DNA from: Flavobacterium sp.
GTDB taxonomy: Bacteria > Bacteroidota > Bacteroidia > Flavobacteriales > Flavobacteriaceae
Direction of reading: 5' to 3'
Assembly: GCF_028689845.1 (NCBI RefSeq)
Contig: NZ_JAQVCH010000002.1
Location: forward strand, 1 to 64,000
DNA: 64,000 nt
In this document: one piece after another, positions 37,907 through 46,489 of the stretch
Position numbering within the stretch: the stretch's first letter is position 1
Layout of the letters: the number at the start of each line of letters is the position of its first letter
Translations under genes and position numbers: made by a program
Notes under the pieces: generated by a model
Told to the model about the DNA's origin: nothing
What the model saw: only the letters and a program-made list of their open reading frames with translations
The model's database searches: none

Positions 37907-38653
37907 ATGAAAATATTAGTTTGCATCAGTCACGTACCTGATACTACGTCTAAAATCAATTTTGTGAACGGTGATTCTGAATTTGATACCAATGGCGTTC
38001 AATTTGTAATTAACCCTAATGATGAATTTGGTTTAACCAGAGCCGTTTGGATTCAAGAACAACAAGGAGCTACGGTTACTGTAGTGAATGTAGGCGGACC
38101 AGATACCGAACCTACTTTACGAAAAGCCTTAGCTATTGGAGCAAATGAAGCTATTCGGGTAAATGCTGCACCAACCGATGGTTTTTATGTTGCTAAACAA
38201 TTAGCCGAAGTAGCTAAAAATGGTCAATATGACTTAATTATTTGCGGAAAAGAGTCGCTAGATTATAATGGTGGAATGGTTCCTGGAATGGTAGCCAGTT
38301 TATTAGATTATAACTTTGTCAATGCTTGTATCGACATAAAAGTTGATGAAGGAAGTGCCACTGTAATTCGAGAAATTGATGGTGGAAAAGAAACAATATC
38401 TGCTTCTTTACCTTTAGTTATTGGAGGTCAAAAAGGCTTGGTGGAAGAAAAGGATTTACGCATTCCAAACATGCGGGGCATCATGACCGCACGAACTAAA
38501 GCCTTAACGGTTCTTGAACCTGTGGAGGCCAATGTAAAAACTAAAGCTGTAAAATTTGAGAAACCTGCTCCAAAATCGGCTGTAAAACTAATTTCGGCAG
38601 ACAACTTAGATGAATTAATTAATTTGTTACATAACGAAGCGAAAGTAATCTAA
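37907..38653 (+). CDS. etfB: Electron transfer flavoprotein beta subunit
   Basis: A 248-residue ETF beta subunit, which with EtfA carries electrons from acyl-CoA and other dehydrogenases to the quinone pool. Typical sequence: MKILVCISHVPDT start, INPNDEFGLTRAVW near 46-59, LIICGKESLDYNGGMVPGMVASLL near 112-135 and the LRIPNMRGIMTARTKAL region near 183-199. It heads the etfB-etfA operon, with a 35-base gap. Confidence 0.95.
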   Translation: MKILVCISHVPDTTSKINFVNGDSEFDTNGVQFVINPNDEFGLTRAVWIQEQQGATVTVVNVGGPDTEPTLRKALAIGANEAIRVNAAPTDGFYVAKQLAEVAKNGQYDLIICGKESLDYNGGMVPGMVASLLDYNFVNACIDIKVDEGSATVIREIDGGKETISASLPLVIGGQKGLVEEKDLRIPNMRGIMTARTKALTVLEPVEANVKTKAVKFEKPAPKSAVKLISADNLDELINLLHNEAKVI

Positions 38654-38688
38654 TTCAATAGTAAATTTCAACATTAAAAATAAACAGT

Positions 38689-39657
38689 ATGTCATTATTA
38701 ATATATGCAGAATCGGCAGAAGGAAAATTCAAAAAAGTAGCTTTTGAATTAGCATCATATGCCAAAAAAATAGCAGAATCATTAGGCACGACCCTAACTG
38801 CAGTAACCATTAACGCAGGAGATGTTTCTGAATTGTCTAAATACGGAGTAGACAAAGTATTAAAAGTTACCAACGATAAATTAGCCACGTTCAATGCGAA
38901 GGCTTATGCCGATGTAATCAAACAAGCCGCCCAAAAAGAAAACGCTAAAGTAATTGTGCTTTCGTCTTCTACAGACAGTATTTACCTTGCTCCTATTGTT
39001 GCTATCGGACTAGAAGCTGGCTATACCTCTAATGTGGTTAGTTTGCCATTAAGCACTTCTCCTTTCCAAGTAAAAAGAAATGCTTTTTCTAGTAAAGCAT
39101 TTACCGTTACGGAAGTTTCTACAGACGTAAAAGTAATTGGTTTAGCAAAAAACTCTTACGGTATTATTGAAACAAATGCCAATCTTACAACAGAAGATTT
39201 TTCGCCAAATTTAAACGAAGGGGATTTTGCTGTGAAAATTGAAAAAGTTGAAAAAGTAACAGGCAAAGTAACGATTGCGGATGCAGAAATTGTTGTTTCT
39301 GGTGGAAGAGGACTAAAAGGACCTGAAAACTGGGGCTTAATTGAAGATTTAGCTGCCGTTCTTGGAGCAGCAACTGCTTGTTCTAAACCTGTTTCAGATT
39401 TAGGATGGCGACCGCATAGCGAACACGTAGGTCAAACAGGAAAACCCGTTGCTACTAACTTATATATTGCTATAGGAATTTCTGGAGCCATTCAGCATAT
39501 TGCTGGAATTAATGCTTCAAAAGTTAAAGTTGTTATCAATACCGATCCCGAAGCTCCTTTTTTCAAAGTAGCCGATTATGGAGTCGTGGGCGATGCTTTT
39601 GAAATTATTCCTAAATTAACTCAAAAATTAAAAGAATTTAAAGCTCAAAATTCATAA
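38689..39657 (+). CDS. etfA: Electron transfer flavoprotein alpha subunit
   Basis: A 322-residue FAD-binding ETF subunit. The C-terminal FAD domain is clear: VVSGGRGLKGPENWGLIEDLAAVLGAATACSKPVSDLGWRPHSEHVGQTG, then YIAIGISGAIQHIAG and INTDPEAPFFKVADYGVVGD. The N-terminal half is the usual beta-like domain. It is the second gene of the operon and ends in a strong stem-loop terminator that also holds a perfect -7 box. Confidence 0.96.
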   Translation: MSLLIYAESAEGKFKKVAFELASYAKKIAESLGTTLTAVTINAGDVSELSKYGVDKVLKVTNDKLATFNAKAYADVIKQAAQKENAKVIVLSSSTDSIYLAPIVAIGLEAGYTSNVVSLPLSTSPFQVKRNAFSSKAFTVTEVSTDVKVIGLAKNSYGIIETNANLTTEDFSPNLNEGDFAVKIEKVEKVTGKVTIADAEIVVSGGRGLKGPENWGLIEDLAAVLGAATACSKPVSDLGWRPHSEHVGQTGKPVATNLYIAIGISGAIQHIAGINASKVKVVINTDPEAPFFKVADYGVVGDAFEIIPKLTQKLKEFKAQNS

Positions 39658-39679
39658 TTTTTTATAAATTGTGCCCCTA

Positions 39680-39733
39680 TTGGGCTGTCTAAATGGAGAT
39701 AGTTGTATCTTTGTTTAGATAGCCCAATTTTTT
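39680..39733 (+). terminator. Terminator of etfBA
   Basis: TTGGGCTGTCTAAA (39680-39693) pairs with TTTAGATAGCCCAA (39714-39727) with one mismatch, followed by six T. The loop is 20 bases and carries TATCTTTG. Confidence 0.85.
39706..39713 (+). promoter_or_regulatory. -7 box inside the etfBA terminator loop
   Basis: Exact TATCTTTG located in the terminator loop. It could drive the next gene, giving a leader of about 65 bases that starts within the terminator's second arm. Confidence 0.45.
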
Positions 39734-39784
39734 AATACTAATTTACTCTAAGTTTATCATACTTAGCACGTTGCACAATATCAT

Positions 39785-40402
39785 ATGAGTCTTGTAAAAT
39801 TAGCCATAAAAGGAATTTCCTATAGCCAAACCCAAAATGGGGCTTATGCTTTAATCCTAAATGAAGTGGATGGAGAGCGAAAACTACCCATTGTCATAGG
39901 AGCATTTGAAGCACAATCAATTGCGATTGCCCTTGAAAAAGACATAAAACCACCAAGACCACTCACCCACGATTTATTTAAAAACTTTGCCGACCGCTTT
40001 GATATTGTGGTCAAACAAGTCATTATTCATAAATTAGTTGACGGAGTTTTCTATTCTAGTATTATTTGCGAACGAGACAAAATTGAAGAGATTATTGATG
40101 CTCGAACTTCCGATGCGATTGCTTTAGCTTTACGATTTAATGCTTCGATTTTTACTTATAAAAACATTCTAGATAAAGCAGGAATCTACTTAAAAGGAAA
40201 TTCTTCGGATATAGAAGGATTTGAAAGTGAAGAAATTCTAACCGAACCAGAAACATTTGGCAAAGAAGAATTGGTCTCCAAAGATAGTTACAGCAACAAA
40301 ACAGTCCAAGAACTCTATGAATTGTTAAATGAAGCGGTACAGCAGGAAGATTATGAAAAAGCAGCCAAAATTAGAGATGAAATCTCTAAAAAAGAATCCT
40401 AG
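39785..40402 (+). CDS. Bifunctional nuclease family protein (DUF151 + UVR motif)
   Basis: A 205-residue protein. Residues 1 to about 130 are the bifunctional nuclease (BFN/DUF151) domain (LPIVIGAFEAQSIAIALE, RPLTHDLFKNF, DARTSDAIALALR). The last 30 residues form a UvrB/UvrC-type motif (LYELLNEAVQQEDYEKAAKIRDEI), a helical pair usually used for protein contact. Plant BFN members have RNase and DNase activity; bacterial roles are unsettled. A 48-base gap separates it from the nucleoside transporter on the same strand, so they may be co-transcribed. Confidence 0.92.
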   Translation: MSLVKLAIKGISYSQTQNGAYALILNEVDGERKLPIVIGAFEAQSIAIALEKDIKPPRPLTHDLFKNFADRFDIVVKQVIIHKLVDGVFYSSIICERDKIEEIIDARTSDAIALALRFNASIFTYKNILDKAGIYLKGNSSDIEGFESEEILTEPETFGKEELVSKDSYSNKTVQELYELLNEAVQQEDYEKAAKIRDEISKKES

Positions 40403-40450
40403 AAATTGTGCTTAAATTTAAAAGAAAGACTACCTAAAACATTATAAAAA

Positions 40451-42109
40451 ATGTATAAAAAAATATTACTGTTTTCTTTAACCTTATTGTGTGTATTTGG
40501 TTTACAAGCTCAAGAACTAGAGCGAAAATGGCAACTCAACGCTTCTACAACAGACTATTTAGAATTAAAAGAAGGCGGTTATGATTTAAAAATTAGTTCT
40601 GATAGCCTCGTTCAAAAAGGCGATTATTTGGTTCAAGACAATTATCTTTTTTTATTTGAAAATGGTGCCGATGCTCCAACAAAACGGTTTACCATCGAAA
40701 CCAAATCTGATTCGGTTTTGACCTTAAAATCTAAAGACAAAGCCTATTCGTTTTTTTCTTCTAATAAAATCAAACCAATTAATCCAAAATCGGAATTAAT
40801 TGTGAGTCAAGGTCTTTCTTTTACCAGCATTTGGAAAGGTATTTTGGGTATGCTTTCGCTATTGGCCTTAGCTTACGTGTTTAGTGCCAATAAAAAAGCG
40901 ATTAATTGGAAAACAGTTGGCATAGGAATTGGAGCTCAATTAATTTTAGCCATTGGCGTATTAAAAGTTGATTTTGTTAAAGCTGGTTTTGAATTTGTTG
41001 GTGGCTTATTTGTTAATGTTCTTGATTTTACTCGTGCGGGAAGCGAATTTTTATTGGGTGGCATGATGAATGTTGATAATTTTGGCTTCATCTTTTTGTT
41101 TCAAGTTTTGCCAACAATTATCTTCTTTTCAGCCTTAACCTCTTTATTATTTTATTTAGGCATCATTCAAATTGTGGTAAAAGGTTTAGCGATGCTCCTC
41201 ACTAAATTATTAGGAATATCTGGTGCAGAAAGCCTTTCCGTTGCTGGAAATATCTTTTTGGGTCAAACCGAAGCTCCCTTAATGATTAAAGCTTACCTCG
41301 AAAAAATGAACAAAAGTGAAATGCTTTTGGTCATGGTTGGTGGAATGGCAACGGTGGCAGGTGGCGTTTTAGCCGCCTATATTGGTTTCCTTGGCGGAAA
41401 TGATCCTGTGCTTCGATTAGAATTTGCCAAACACCTCTTGGCTGCCTCTGTCATGGCTGCACCAGGTGCAATTGTTGTTTCTAAAATACTTTATCCACAA
41501 ACCGAAAATGTAAATACTGAAGTTGAAGTTTCCAAAGAAAAGATAGGCTCTAATATATTGGATGCCATTGCAACCGGAACCTCTGAGGGATTAAAGCTAG
41601 CGGCCAATGTAGCTGCAATGTTATTAGTATTTATCGCCTTTATCGCTATGATTAACGCGACGTTGGGTTGGGTTGGAAGTTGGTCTGGTTTAAATGAAGT
41701 TATTGCAAACTATACGCCGTATGATCAATTCTCGTTAGAAACCGTTTTAGGAATCGTATTTTCTCCTTTAATGTGGCTGATTGGTGTTGCAAAAGAAGAC
41801 ATCATGCTCATGGGTCAATTGTTGGGAATTAAATTAGCCGCTTCTGAATTTGTTGGTTATATTCAATTGGCCGAATTAAAAAATACCGCCAATGCGATTC
41901 ATTTTACGTATGACAAATCGGTGATTATGGCGACGTATATGTTATGCGGGTTTGCCAATTTTGCTTCAATCGGAATACAAATTGGAGGGATTGGTTCATT
42001 AGCTCCTGGTCAACGAAAAACACTATCCGAATTTGGATTAAAAGCTGTAATTGGTGGAAGTTTAGCTTCATTACTGTCTGCGACCATTGCAGGAATGATT
42101 ATTGGGTAA
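40451..42109 (+). CDS. Concentrative nucleoside transporter (NupC type) with N-terminal lipocalin-like domain
   Basis: A 552-residue protein. Residues 1-21 are a signal peptide (ending LQAQ). About 22-110 read as a small lipocalin-like beta domain (LERKWQLNAST, GGYDLKISSDSLVQKGDYLVQDNYLFL). From about 125 on it is a CNT-family nucleoside symporter: helices, GNIFLGQTEAPLMIKAYL (the GQTEAPL substrate/ion site) and GFANFASIGIQIGGIGSLAPGQR near the C-terminus. Ordinary NupC is about 400 residues, so the first 120 are extra. The neighbours thyA and folA fit pyrimidine and deoxynucleotide supply. Confidence 0.9.
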   Translation: MYKKILLFSLTLLCVFGLQAQELERKWQLNASTTDYLELKEGGYDLKISSDSLVQKGDYLVQDNYLFLFENGADAPTKRFTIETKSDSVLTLKSKDKAYSFFSSNKIKPINPKSELIVSQGLSFTSIWKGILGMLSLLALAYVFSANKKAINWKTVGIGIGAQLILAIGVLKVDFVKAGFEFVGGLFVNVLDFTRAGSEFLLGGMMNVDNFGFIFLFQVLPTIIFFSALTSLLFYLGIIQIVVKGLAMLLTKLLGISGAESLSVAGNIFLGQTEAPLMIKAYLEKMNKSEMLLVMVGGMATVAGGVLAAYIGFLGGNDPVLRLEFAKHLLAASVMAAPGAIVVSKILYPQTENVNTEVEVSKEKIGSNILDAIATGTSEGLKLAANVAAMLLVFIAFIAMINATLGWVGSWSGLNEVIANYTPYDQFSLETVLGIVFSPLMWLIGVAKEDIMLMGQLLGIKLAASEFVGYIQLAELKNTANAIHFTYDKSVIMATYMLCGFANFASIGIQIGGIGSLAPGQRKTLSEFGLKAVIGGSLASLLSATIAGMIIG

Positions 42110-42231
42110 CACTTTTGTTATTTCAAATTCGATTCTGATTTTTTAATACTATCATTCAACTAAATTAAAAAGTGAAGGAGTTAAGACTAATTCAGCTTGA
42201 CAAAAAAATGCAAACTATTTAAATTAAAAAA

Positions 42232-43056
42232 ATGCAACAATACCACGACTTAGTAAAACACGTTTTAGAAAATGGAACGCAAAAAGGTGACCGAACTGGA
42301 ACAGGAACCAAAAGTGTATTTGGTTATCAAATGCGTTTTGATTTAAGCGAAGGTTTTCCGATGGTTACCACAAAAAAATTACATTTAAAATCGATTATAT
42401 ATGAATTGCTTTGGTTTTTAAAAGGCGATACAAACATTGATTATTTAAAAGAAAACGGTGTTAAGATTTGGGATGAATGGGCTGATGAAAACGGCGATTT
42501 AGGCCCCGTTTACGGACATCAATGGCGAAATTGGAATAATGAAGAAATTGATCAAATTTCAGAGTTAATCGAAACATTGAAAACGAATCCAAATAGTAGA
42601 AGAATGTTGGTTTCCGCATGGAATCCATCCGTTTTACCAGATACTTCCAAATCATTTTCTGAGAATGTAGCTAATGGAAAAGCCGCACTTCCTCCCTGTC
42701 ACGCATTTTTTCAATTTTATGTAGCAGACGGAAAACTAAGCTGTCAATTATACCAACGCAGTGCCGATATTTTTTTAGGTGTTCCGTTCAATATAGCTTC
42801 TTATGCCTTATTTACTTTAATGGTAGCCCAAGTTTGCAACTTACAAGTTGGTGATTTCATTCACACTTTTGGTGATGCACATATTTATAATAATCATATG
42901 GAACAATTGGAATTACAATTATCTAGAGAGCCAAGATCCTTACCAAAAATGATTTTAAATCCGGATATTAAAAATATTTTCGATTTTAACTTTAACGATT
43001 TCACCTTAGAAGGTTATGACCCGCATCCACATATAAAAGGAATTGTAGCAATTTAA
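42232..43056 (+). CDS. thyA: Thymidylate synthase
   Basis: A 274-residue enzyme that methylates dUMP to dTMP using methylene-tetrahydrofolate. The catalytic cysteine is C156 in [13 protein letters not shown], followed by [22 protein letters not shown]. The N-terminal [16 protein letters not shown] arginine loop and C-terminal [11 protein letters not shown] are also typical. It is the folate-consuming partner of folA about 1 kb downstream; the two genes are separated by an oppositely oriented CBM48 gene and a 2TM gene. A strong bidirectional terminator follows. Confidence 0.98.
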   Translation: MQQYHDLVKHVLENGTQKGDRTGTGTKSVFGYQMRFDLSEGFPMVTTKKLHLKSIIYELLWFLKGDTNIDYLKENGVKIWDEWADENGDLGPVYGHQWRNWNNEEIDQISELIETLKTNPNSRRMLVSAWNPSVLPDTSKSFSENVANGKAALPPCHAFFQFYVADGKLSCQLYQRSADIFLGVPFNIASYALFTLMVAQVCNLQVGDFIHTFGDAHIYNNHMEQLELQLSREPRSLPKMILNPDIKNIFDFNFNDFTLEGYDPHPHIKGIVAI

Positions 43057-43059
43057 AAA

Positions 43060-43103
43060 TAAAAAAAATCCGTTTGAAGTTGATTCAAACGGATTTTTTT
43101 TTA
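43060..43103. terminator. Bidirectional terminator between thyA and the CBM48 gene
   Basis: AAATCCGTTTGAA (43066-43078) pairs perfectly with TTCAAACGGATTT (43084-43096), with A-run before and T-run after, so it serves both converging genes. Confidence 0.9.
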
Positions 43104-43115
43104 TTTTGAGAAGTT

Positions 43116-43412
43116 TTAAACAGCTACCACACTATTTTCTGCAGCTGCAAAATCATTCCATTTAAAAGCATCTGCTTCTGCCTCATTCACATATTCTCCG
43201 TCTACTAAATAACGAAATTCATACGAATTAGAAGCAGGCAATTCAAAAGTTGCTTTGAAAGTGCCGTTTTTCAACTTACTTAATTCGCCTTCTGCGGGAT
43301 TCCAATTGTTAAAATCTCCAATTACTGCTGCTGATTTAGCTTCTTTAGCCTCGATTGAAAAAGTTACTTTACAAACAGGTTTTGTTTTTATAAATTGTTT
43401 CTTAATTGCCAT
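43116..43412 (-). CDS. Small isoamylase early-set (CBM48/AMPK glycogen-binding-like) protein
   Basis: A 98-residue cytoplasmic protein that is only an E-set/CBM48 domain. The sequence VTFSIEAKEAKSAAVIGDFNNWNP (about 16-39) and FRYLVDGEYVNE carry the tryptophan and strand pattern of the AMPK-beta glycogen-binding domain. No catalytic domain is attached. It may bind glycogen or another alpha-glucan or serve as an adaptor; nothing in the neighbourhood tells which. It is transcribed opposite to thyA and folA. Confidence 0.88.
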   Translation of the reverse strand: MAIKKQFIKTKPVCKVTFSIEAKEAKSAAVIGDFNNWNPAEGELSKLKNGTFKATFELPASNSYEFRYLVDGEYVNEAEADAFKWNDFAAAENSVVAV

Positions 43413-43528
43413 AACTATCTAATTTTTAATATTATGCTGCAAAGAAACAAATAGAATGTTACATATCAAATCATTAGAATCACTTTTATCATATTAACAA
43501 AAAGAGTCCAAAAAAAAAGAAAAATTAT

Positions 43529-43575
43529 TAGTTTAAAGCTCTTTAAACTAAAAGATAAAAACCGTCAAACGGTTT
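43529..43575. repeat. Two adjacent inverted repeats in a divergent promoter region
   Basis: TAGTTTAAAG/CTTTAAACTA with a 2-base centre (43529-43550) is followed by AAACCGT/ACGGTTT with a 3-base centre (43559-43575). Both lie between the divergent CBM48 and 2TM genes and may be operators. Confidence 0.5.
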
Positions 43576-43652
43576 CGTAGTCCATTATGTGTAAAAATAT
43601 TTTTTTCTTTTTTAAAAAATACTACCTTTAAAAACAAAAAAATAGATCAATT

Positions 43653-43988
43653 ATGGAAATCGATAAAGATCAACATGAGCAATATGAATATGCTCGTAGA
43701 CGATTAAAACAAAAGAAAAGACTGTATTATCATTTTGTTTTGTTTTTAATTGGAAGTTTGTTTTTGTTTTTAGCAGAACGTTTTTTTAACATGCACCCGT
43801 TTCAAGGATGGTATCTTTGGACGATAACTATTTGGTTTTTCCTTTTCATTCTTCATTTTATAAAGGTGTATATCACCGACCGATTTATGAATAAAACTTG
43901 GGAGAGAGAACAGATTAATCGATTAGTCGCAAAACAAGAACAACGAATCAAGCAATTAGAACAAAAAATTGAAAATGATTTAAAATAA
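43653..43988 (+). CDS. 2TM domain-containing membrane protein
   Basis: A 111-residue protein with a 2TM domain: two hydrophobic helices (about residues 27-45 and 58-76) between a charged N-terminus (YEYARRRLKQKKRLYYHF) and a basic/coiled-coil C-terminus (residues 88-111, heptad-like QEQRIKQLEQKIE). Such domains occur alone or in front of LytTR-type regulators and kinases in Bacteroidota. Function unknown. It is 6 bases upstream of folA and co-transcribed with it. Confidence 0.88.
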   Translation: MEIDKDQHEQYEYARRRLKQKKRLYYHFVLFLIGSLFLFLAERFFNMHPFQGWYLWTITIWFFLFILHFIKVYITDRFMNKTWEREQINRLVAKQEQRIKQLEQKIENDLK

Positions 43989-43994
43989 ACACGC

Positions 43995-44477
43995 ATGATT
44001 ATTATGATTGCTGCTGCGGCAGAAAATAATGCCTTGGGCAAAGACAACGATTTAGTTTGGCATTTGCCCGATGATTTTAAGCGATTTAAAAACTTAACTT
44101 CTGGACATCCCATTATTATGGGAAGAAAAACGTTTGAAAGTTTTCCTAAACCGCTTCCAAATCGTTTACACATTATTATAACTCGTCAAAAAGAGTACCA
44201 GTTTGACGGATGTTTAGTTGCATCTAGCCTCGAAAAAGCATTATCACTTATACCAAAAAACCAAGATGCTTTTATTATTGGAGGTGGTGAAATATATAAA
44301 CAAGCATTGCCTTTTACAGATAAAATTGAATTAACTCGCGTGCATCAATCTTTTGATGCCGACACTTATTTTCCGGAAATTAATCCTGACAAATGGCTCC
44401 TCATTCAGGAAGAATATCATCCGAAAGACGAAAAACATGCAGTAGATTTTACCTATCAAACATTCATTAGAAAATAA
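43995..44477 (+). CDS. folA: Dihydrofolate reductase
   Basis: A 160-residue NADPH-dependent reductase that regenerates tetrahydrofolate. Motifs: IAAAAENNALGKDNDLVWHLPDDFKRFK with the active-site Asp, HPIIMGRKTFESFPKPLPNR, and FIIGGGEIYKQALP, the cofactor-binding GG segment. Standard length. It follows the 2TM gene by 6 bases and complements thyA upstream in the folate cycle. Confidence 0.97.
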   Translation: MIIMIAAAAENNALGKDNDLVWHLPDDFKRFKNLTSGHPIIMGRKTFESFPKPLPNRLHIIITRQKEYQFDGCLVASSLEKALSLIPKNQDAFIIGGGEIYKQALPFTDKIELTRVHQSFDADTYFPEINPDKWLLIQEEYHPKDEKHAVDFTYQTFIRK

Positions 44478-44507
44478 AAAAAAACATCTCGAAAATTCGA
44501 GATGTTT
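44473..44507 (-). terminator. Terminator of the small membrane protein gene
   Basis: AAACATCTCGAA (44482-44493) pairs perfectly with TTCGAGATGTTT (44496-44507). The T-run is on the minus strand only, so it ends transcription of the gene at 44539. Confidence 0.85.
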
Positions 44508-44538
44508 AGAACCAATGTTTTTAGTTTCGAGAATAAGC

Positions 44539-44877
44539 TTATTCAAGCAGCAATATCTGATAACTTAATATAAAAATCACTACTGCCAAAAACACTCCAG
44601 AAATGAAGATAATGACATTAGCAAACCTTTGAGAATACATCTCAAAGAAGCCTTTAATACCAAATACCACAAAGGTACTAAAAGCGAAAAAAACTAAAAT
44701 TTCCAAAAACAAATTTAACCCTAAGAACGTTTGTGGCACCCCAACTTCAATTCCGCTTAAAAAAGCGAAATTGTTGATAATGCTAACAAGAAGAAATGTG
44801 ATGACTAGTGCCAGTAGTATCCATTTTATTTCCGCTTTTAACACTCTCGATAACATAATAGTAAACAGTTGATTCAT
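44539..44877 (-). CDS. Small integral membrane protein of unknown function
   Basis: A protein of about 112 residues with three hydrophobic helices (about 14-35, 52-78 and 87-110) and a short basic N-terminus (MNQLFTIMLSRVLKAEIKW). An earlier in-frame ATG at 44892 would add five residues; the longer frame to 45021 covers the divergent promoter of menG and is not likely real. I do not recognise the family. Upstream lies a 24-base perfect palindrome, so it may be specifically regulated. It is divergent from menG. Confidence 0.75.
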   Translation of the reverse strand: MNQLFTIMLSRVLKAEIKWILLALVITFLLVSIINNFAFLSGIEVGVPQTFLGLNLFLEILVFFAFSTFVVFGIKGFFEMYSQRFANVIIFISGVFLAVVIFILSYQILLLE

Positions 44878-44935
44878 AATGTAAAATTGCATATTATCAA
44901 CCACTTGTACAATACCTATTTTTAGGGGTTTTTGC

Positions 44936-44959
44936 AATATCCCTAAATTTAGGGATATT
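44936..44959. promoter_or_regulatory. Perfect 24-bp palindrome in the divergent region, possible operator
   Basis: AATATCCCTAAA is directly followed by its reverse complement TTTAGGGATATT. A related but weaker CCTA...TAGG pair lies 12 bases away (44925-44937 region). Both are between the small membrane protein gene and menG. Confidence 0.6.
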
Positions 44960-45008
44960 TTGTTTAATTTTATTTTAAAAAGATTAAACACTATATCTTC
45001 TATCCTAC

Positions 45009-45039
45009 TTGTTAGAAGCAAGAGAATAGTTTATATTTG
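45009..45039 (+). promoter_or_regulatory. Promoter of menG-porT
   Basis: TTG (45009-45011), 20 bases, then the exact -7 box TATATTTG (45032-45039). This places transcription start near 45046 and rules out the TTG at 45037 as the menG start codon. Confidence 0.7.
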
Positions 45040-45054
45040 CCTAAAATTTTGTGC

Positions 45055-45786
45055 ATGACTAAAAATATCACTCCTTATAAAGATTCTACGCTTGGAAAGA
45101 AAGAACAAGTAGCTCAAATGTTTGATGCCATTTCAGGAAATTATGATGGATTAAATCGGGTTATTTCTTTTGGAACAGATATAAAATGGCGGAAAAAAGT
45201 GTTAGCAATAGTAAAATCTAAAAACCCAACTTCTGTTTTAGACATTGCAACTGGAACTGGTGATTTAGCCATTTTAATGTCGGAATCAGGAGCGTCTAAA
45301 ATTGTAGGCTTAGATATTTCTGCTGGAATGCTTGAAGTAGGCAGAAAAAAAATTGCAGAAAAAAAATTATCCAATAAAATTGAAATGATTTTAGGCGATT
45401 CAGAAAAAATGCCTTTTGAAGACAATTCCTTTGATGCAATTACCGTTGCTTTTGGGGTTCGGAATTTTGAAACTTTAGAAAAAGGATTAGCAGAAATTTT
45501 ACGTGTTTTAAAACCAAACGGAATTTTTGTGATATTAGAAACATCTGTTCCTGAAAAATTTCCGTTTAAACAAGGTTATCAATTTTATTCTAAAAACATC
45601 TTACCTTTAATAGGTAGAATTTTTTCAAAAGATGATTCTGCTTACCAATACCTTTCAGAATCTGCTTCTGTTTTTCCTTATGGAGAAGCTTTAAACAATA
45701 TTTTGAGAAAAATTGGGTTTATAGACGTAGAATCAAATCCACAAACATTTGGGGTAGCAACTATCTATGCAGCATCTAAAAAATAA
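45055..45786 (+). CDS. menG: Demethylmenaquinone methyltransferase
   Basis: A 243-residue SAM-dependent methyltransferase (UbiE/MenG family) that carries out the last step of menaquinone synthesis. SAM site: [13 protein letters not shown] near residues 61-73; the family signatures [20 protein letters not shown] and FGVRNFE are present. Bacteroidota use menaquinone, so MenG is the likely role. The start at 45055 is fixed by the promoter. The order ubiE/menG followed by porT/sprT, here with one base between, is as I recall it in other Flavobacteria. Confidence 0.95.
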   Translation: MTKNITPYKDSTLGKKEQVAQMFDAISGNYDGLNRVISFGTDIKWRKKVLAIVKSKNPTSVLDIATGTGDLAILMSESGASKIVGLDISAGMLEVGRKKIAEKKLSNKIEMILGDSEKMPFEDNSFDAITVAFGVRNFETLEKGLAEILRVLKPNGIFVILETSVPEKFPFKQGYQFYSKNILPLIGRIFSKDDSAYQYLSESASVFPYGEALNNILRKIGFIDVESNPQTFGVATIYAASKK

Positions 45787-45787
45787 A

Positions 45788-46489
45788 ATGAAAAAATTTA
45801 GCTTTCTTTTCATACTACTATTAAGTCTACAATCCAATGCCCAATTCAGTGGTGTTTTTGGTAAAGACCCGATTGTTAACTTAGAAAATTTTGACAAACA
45901 ACGCGTTTATTGGGGTTATTTTCTAGGATTCAATTCTTTAGATTTTAAGATTGATCAAAACATTCCAACTGATGAGATTTTAGTAAATACTTCAATCGGA
46001 TTCAATGTTGGATTAGTAGGTGATTTACGACTTTATGATTACATCAACTTACGCTTTGAACCTGGCTTGTATTACACGCAAAGAGACCTTACTTTTCCGG
46101 GTTTTGACAATCAATTTGATGCCGTTCGACAAGTAAAGTCGACTTATATCTTTTTTCCTTTACTGCTAAAATTTTCTTCTTTACGAACAGGGAATATTCG
46201 TCCTTTTTTAGTTGGCGGAGTTTCAACATCAATTAACTTATCAAGTAATGCCAATTCGACAGACGATAATTCAAACAATCGGTTTCGGATGAATAAATGG
46301 ACTAATTATTATGAAGTAGGTTTTGGGATTGATTTTTATTTGGAATACTTTAAATTTTCCCCTTCCATTCGTGGTGTTTTTAGTCTAAATGACGAATTAA
46401 TTCGAGATAATGACCCGAATAGTCCGTGGACTTCATCCGTTGACGCCATGCAAACGCGTGGGATTTTTATCAATTTCACCTTTCATTAA
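45788..46489 (+). CDS. porT: T9SS outer membrane protein PorT/SprT
   Basis: A 233-residue outer membrane beta-barrel with signal peptide MKKFSFLFILLLSLQSNAQ. The start at 45788 gives this signal and lies one base after the menG stop. Eight or so amphipathic strands are visible (YWGYFLGFNSLDFKI, FNVGLVGDLRLYDYINLRFEPGLYYTQRDLTF, STYIFFPLLLKFSS). PorT (SprT in Flavobacterium) is needed for type IX secretion. Its presence fits with the two T9SS sorting-domain proteins in the window. The call rests on size, fold pattern and the menG neighbour; a general porin-family annotation is the fallback. Confidence 0.85.
   Translation: MKKFSFLFILLLSLQSNAQFSGVFGKDPIVNLENFDKQRVYWGYFLGFNSLDFKIDQNIPTDEILVNTSIGFNVGLVGDLRLYDYINLRFEPGLYYTQRDLTFPGFDNQFDAVRQVKSTYIFFPLLLKFSSLRTGNIRPFLVGGVSTSINLSSNANSTDDNSNNRFRMNKWTNYYEVGFGIDFYLEYFKFSPSIRGVFSLNDELIRDNDPNSPWTSSVDAMQTRGIFINFTFH

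Noticed and set aside
44878..45021. N-terminal extension of the small membrane protein to 45021
   Set aside because: It would run through the 24-bp palindrome and the menG promoter region, and adds no meaningful sequence before a normal start at 44877.
45037..45054. Alternative TTG start of menG
   Set aside because: The TTG is part of the -7 box TATATTTG, so it lies upstream of the expected transcription start.
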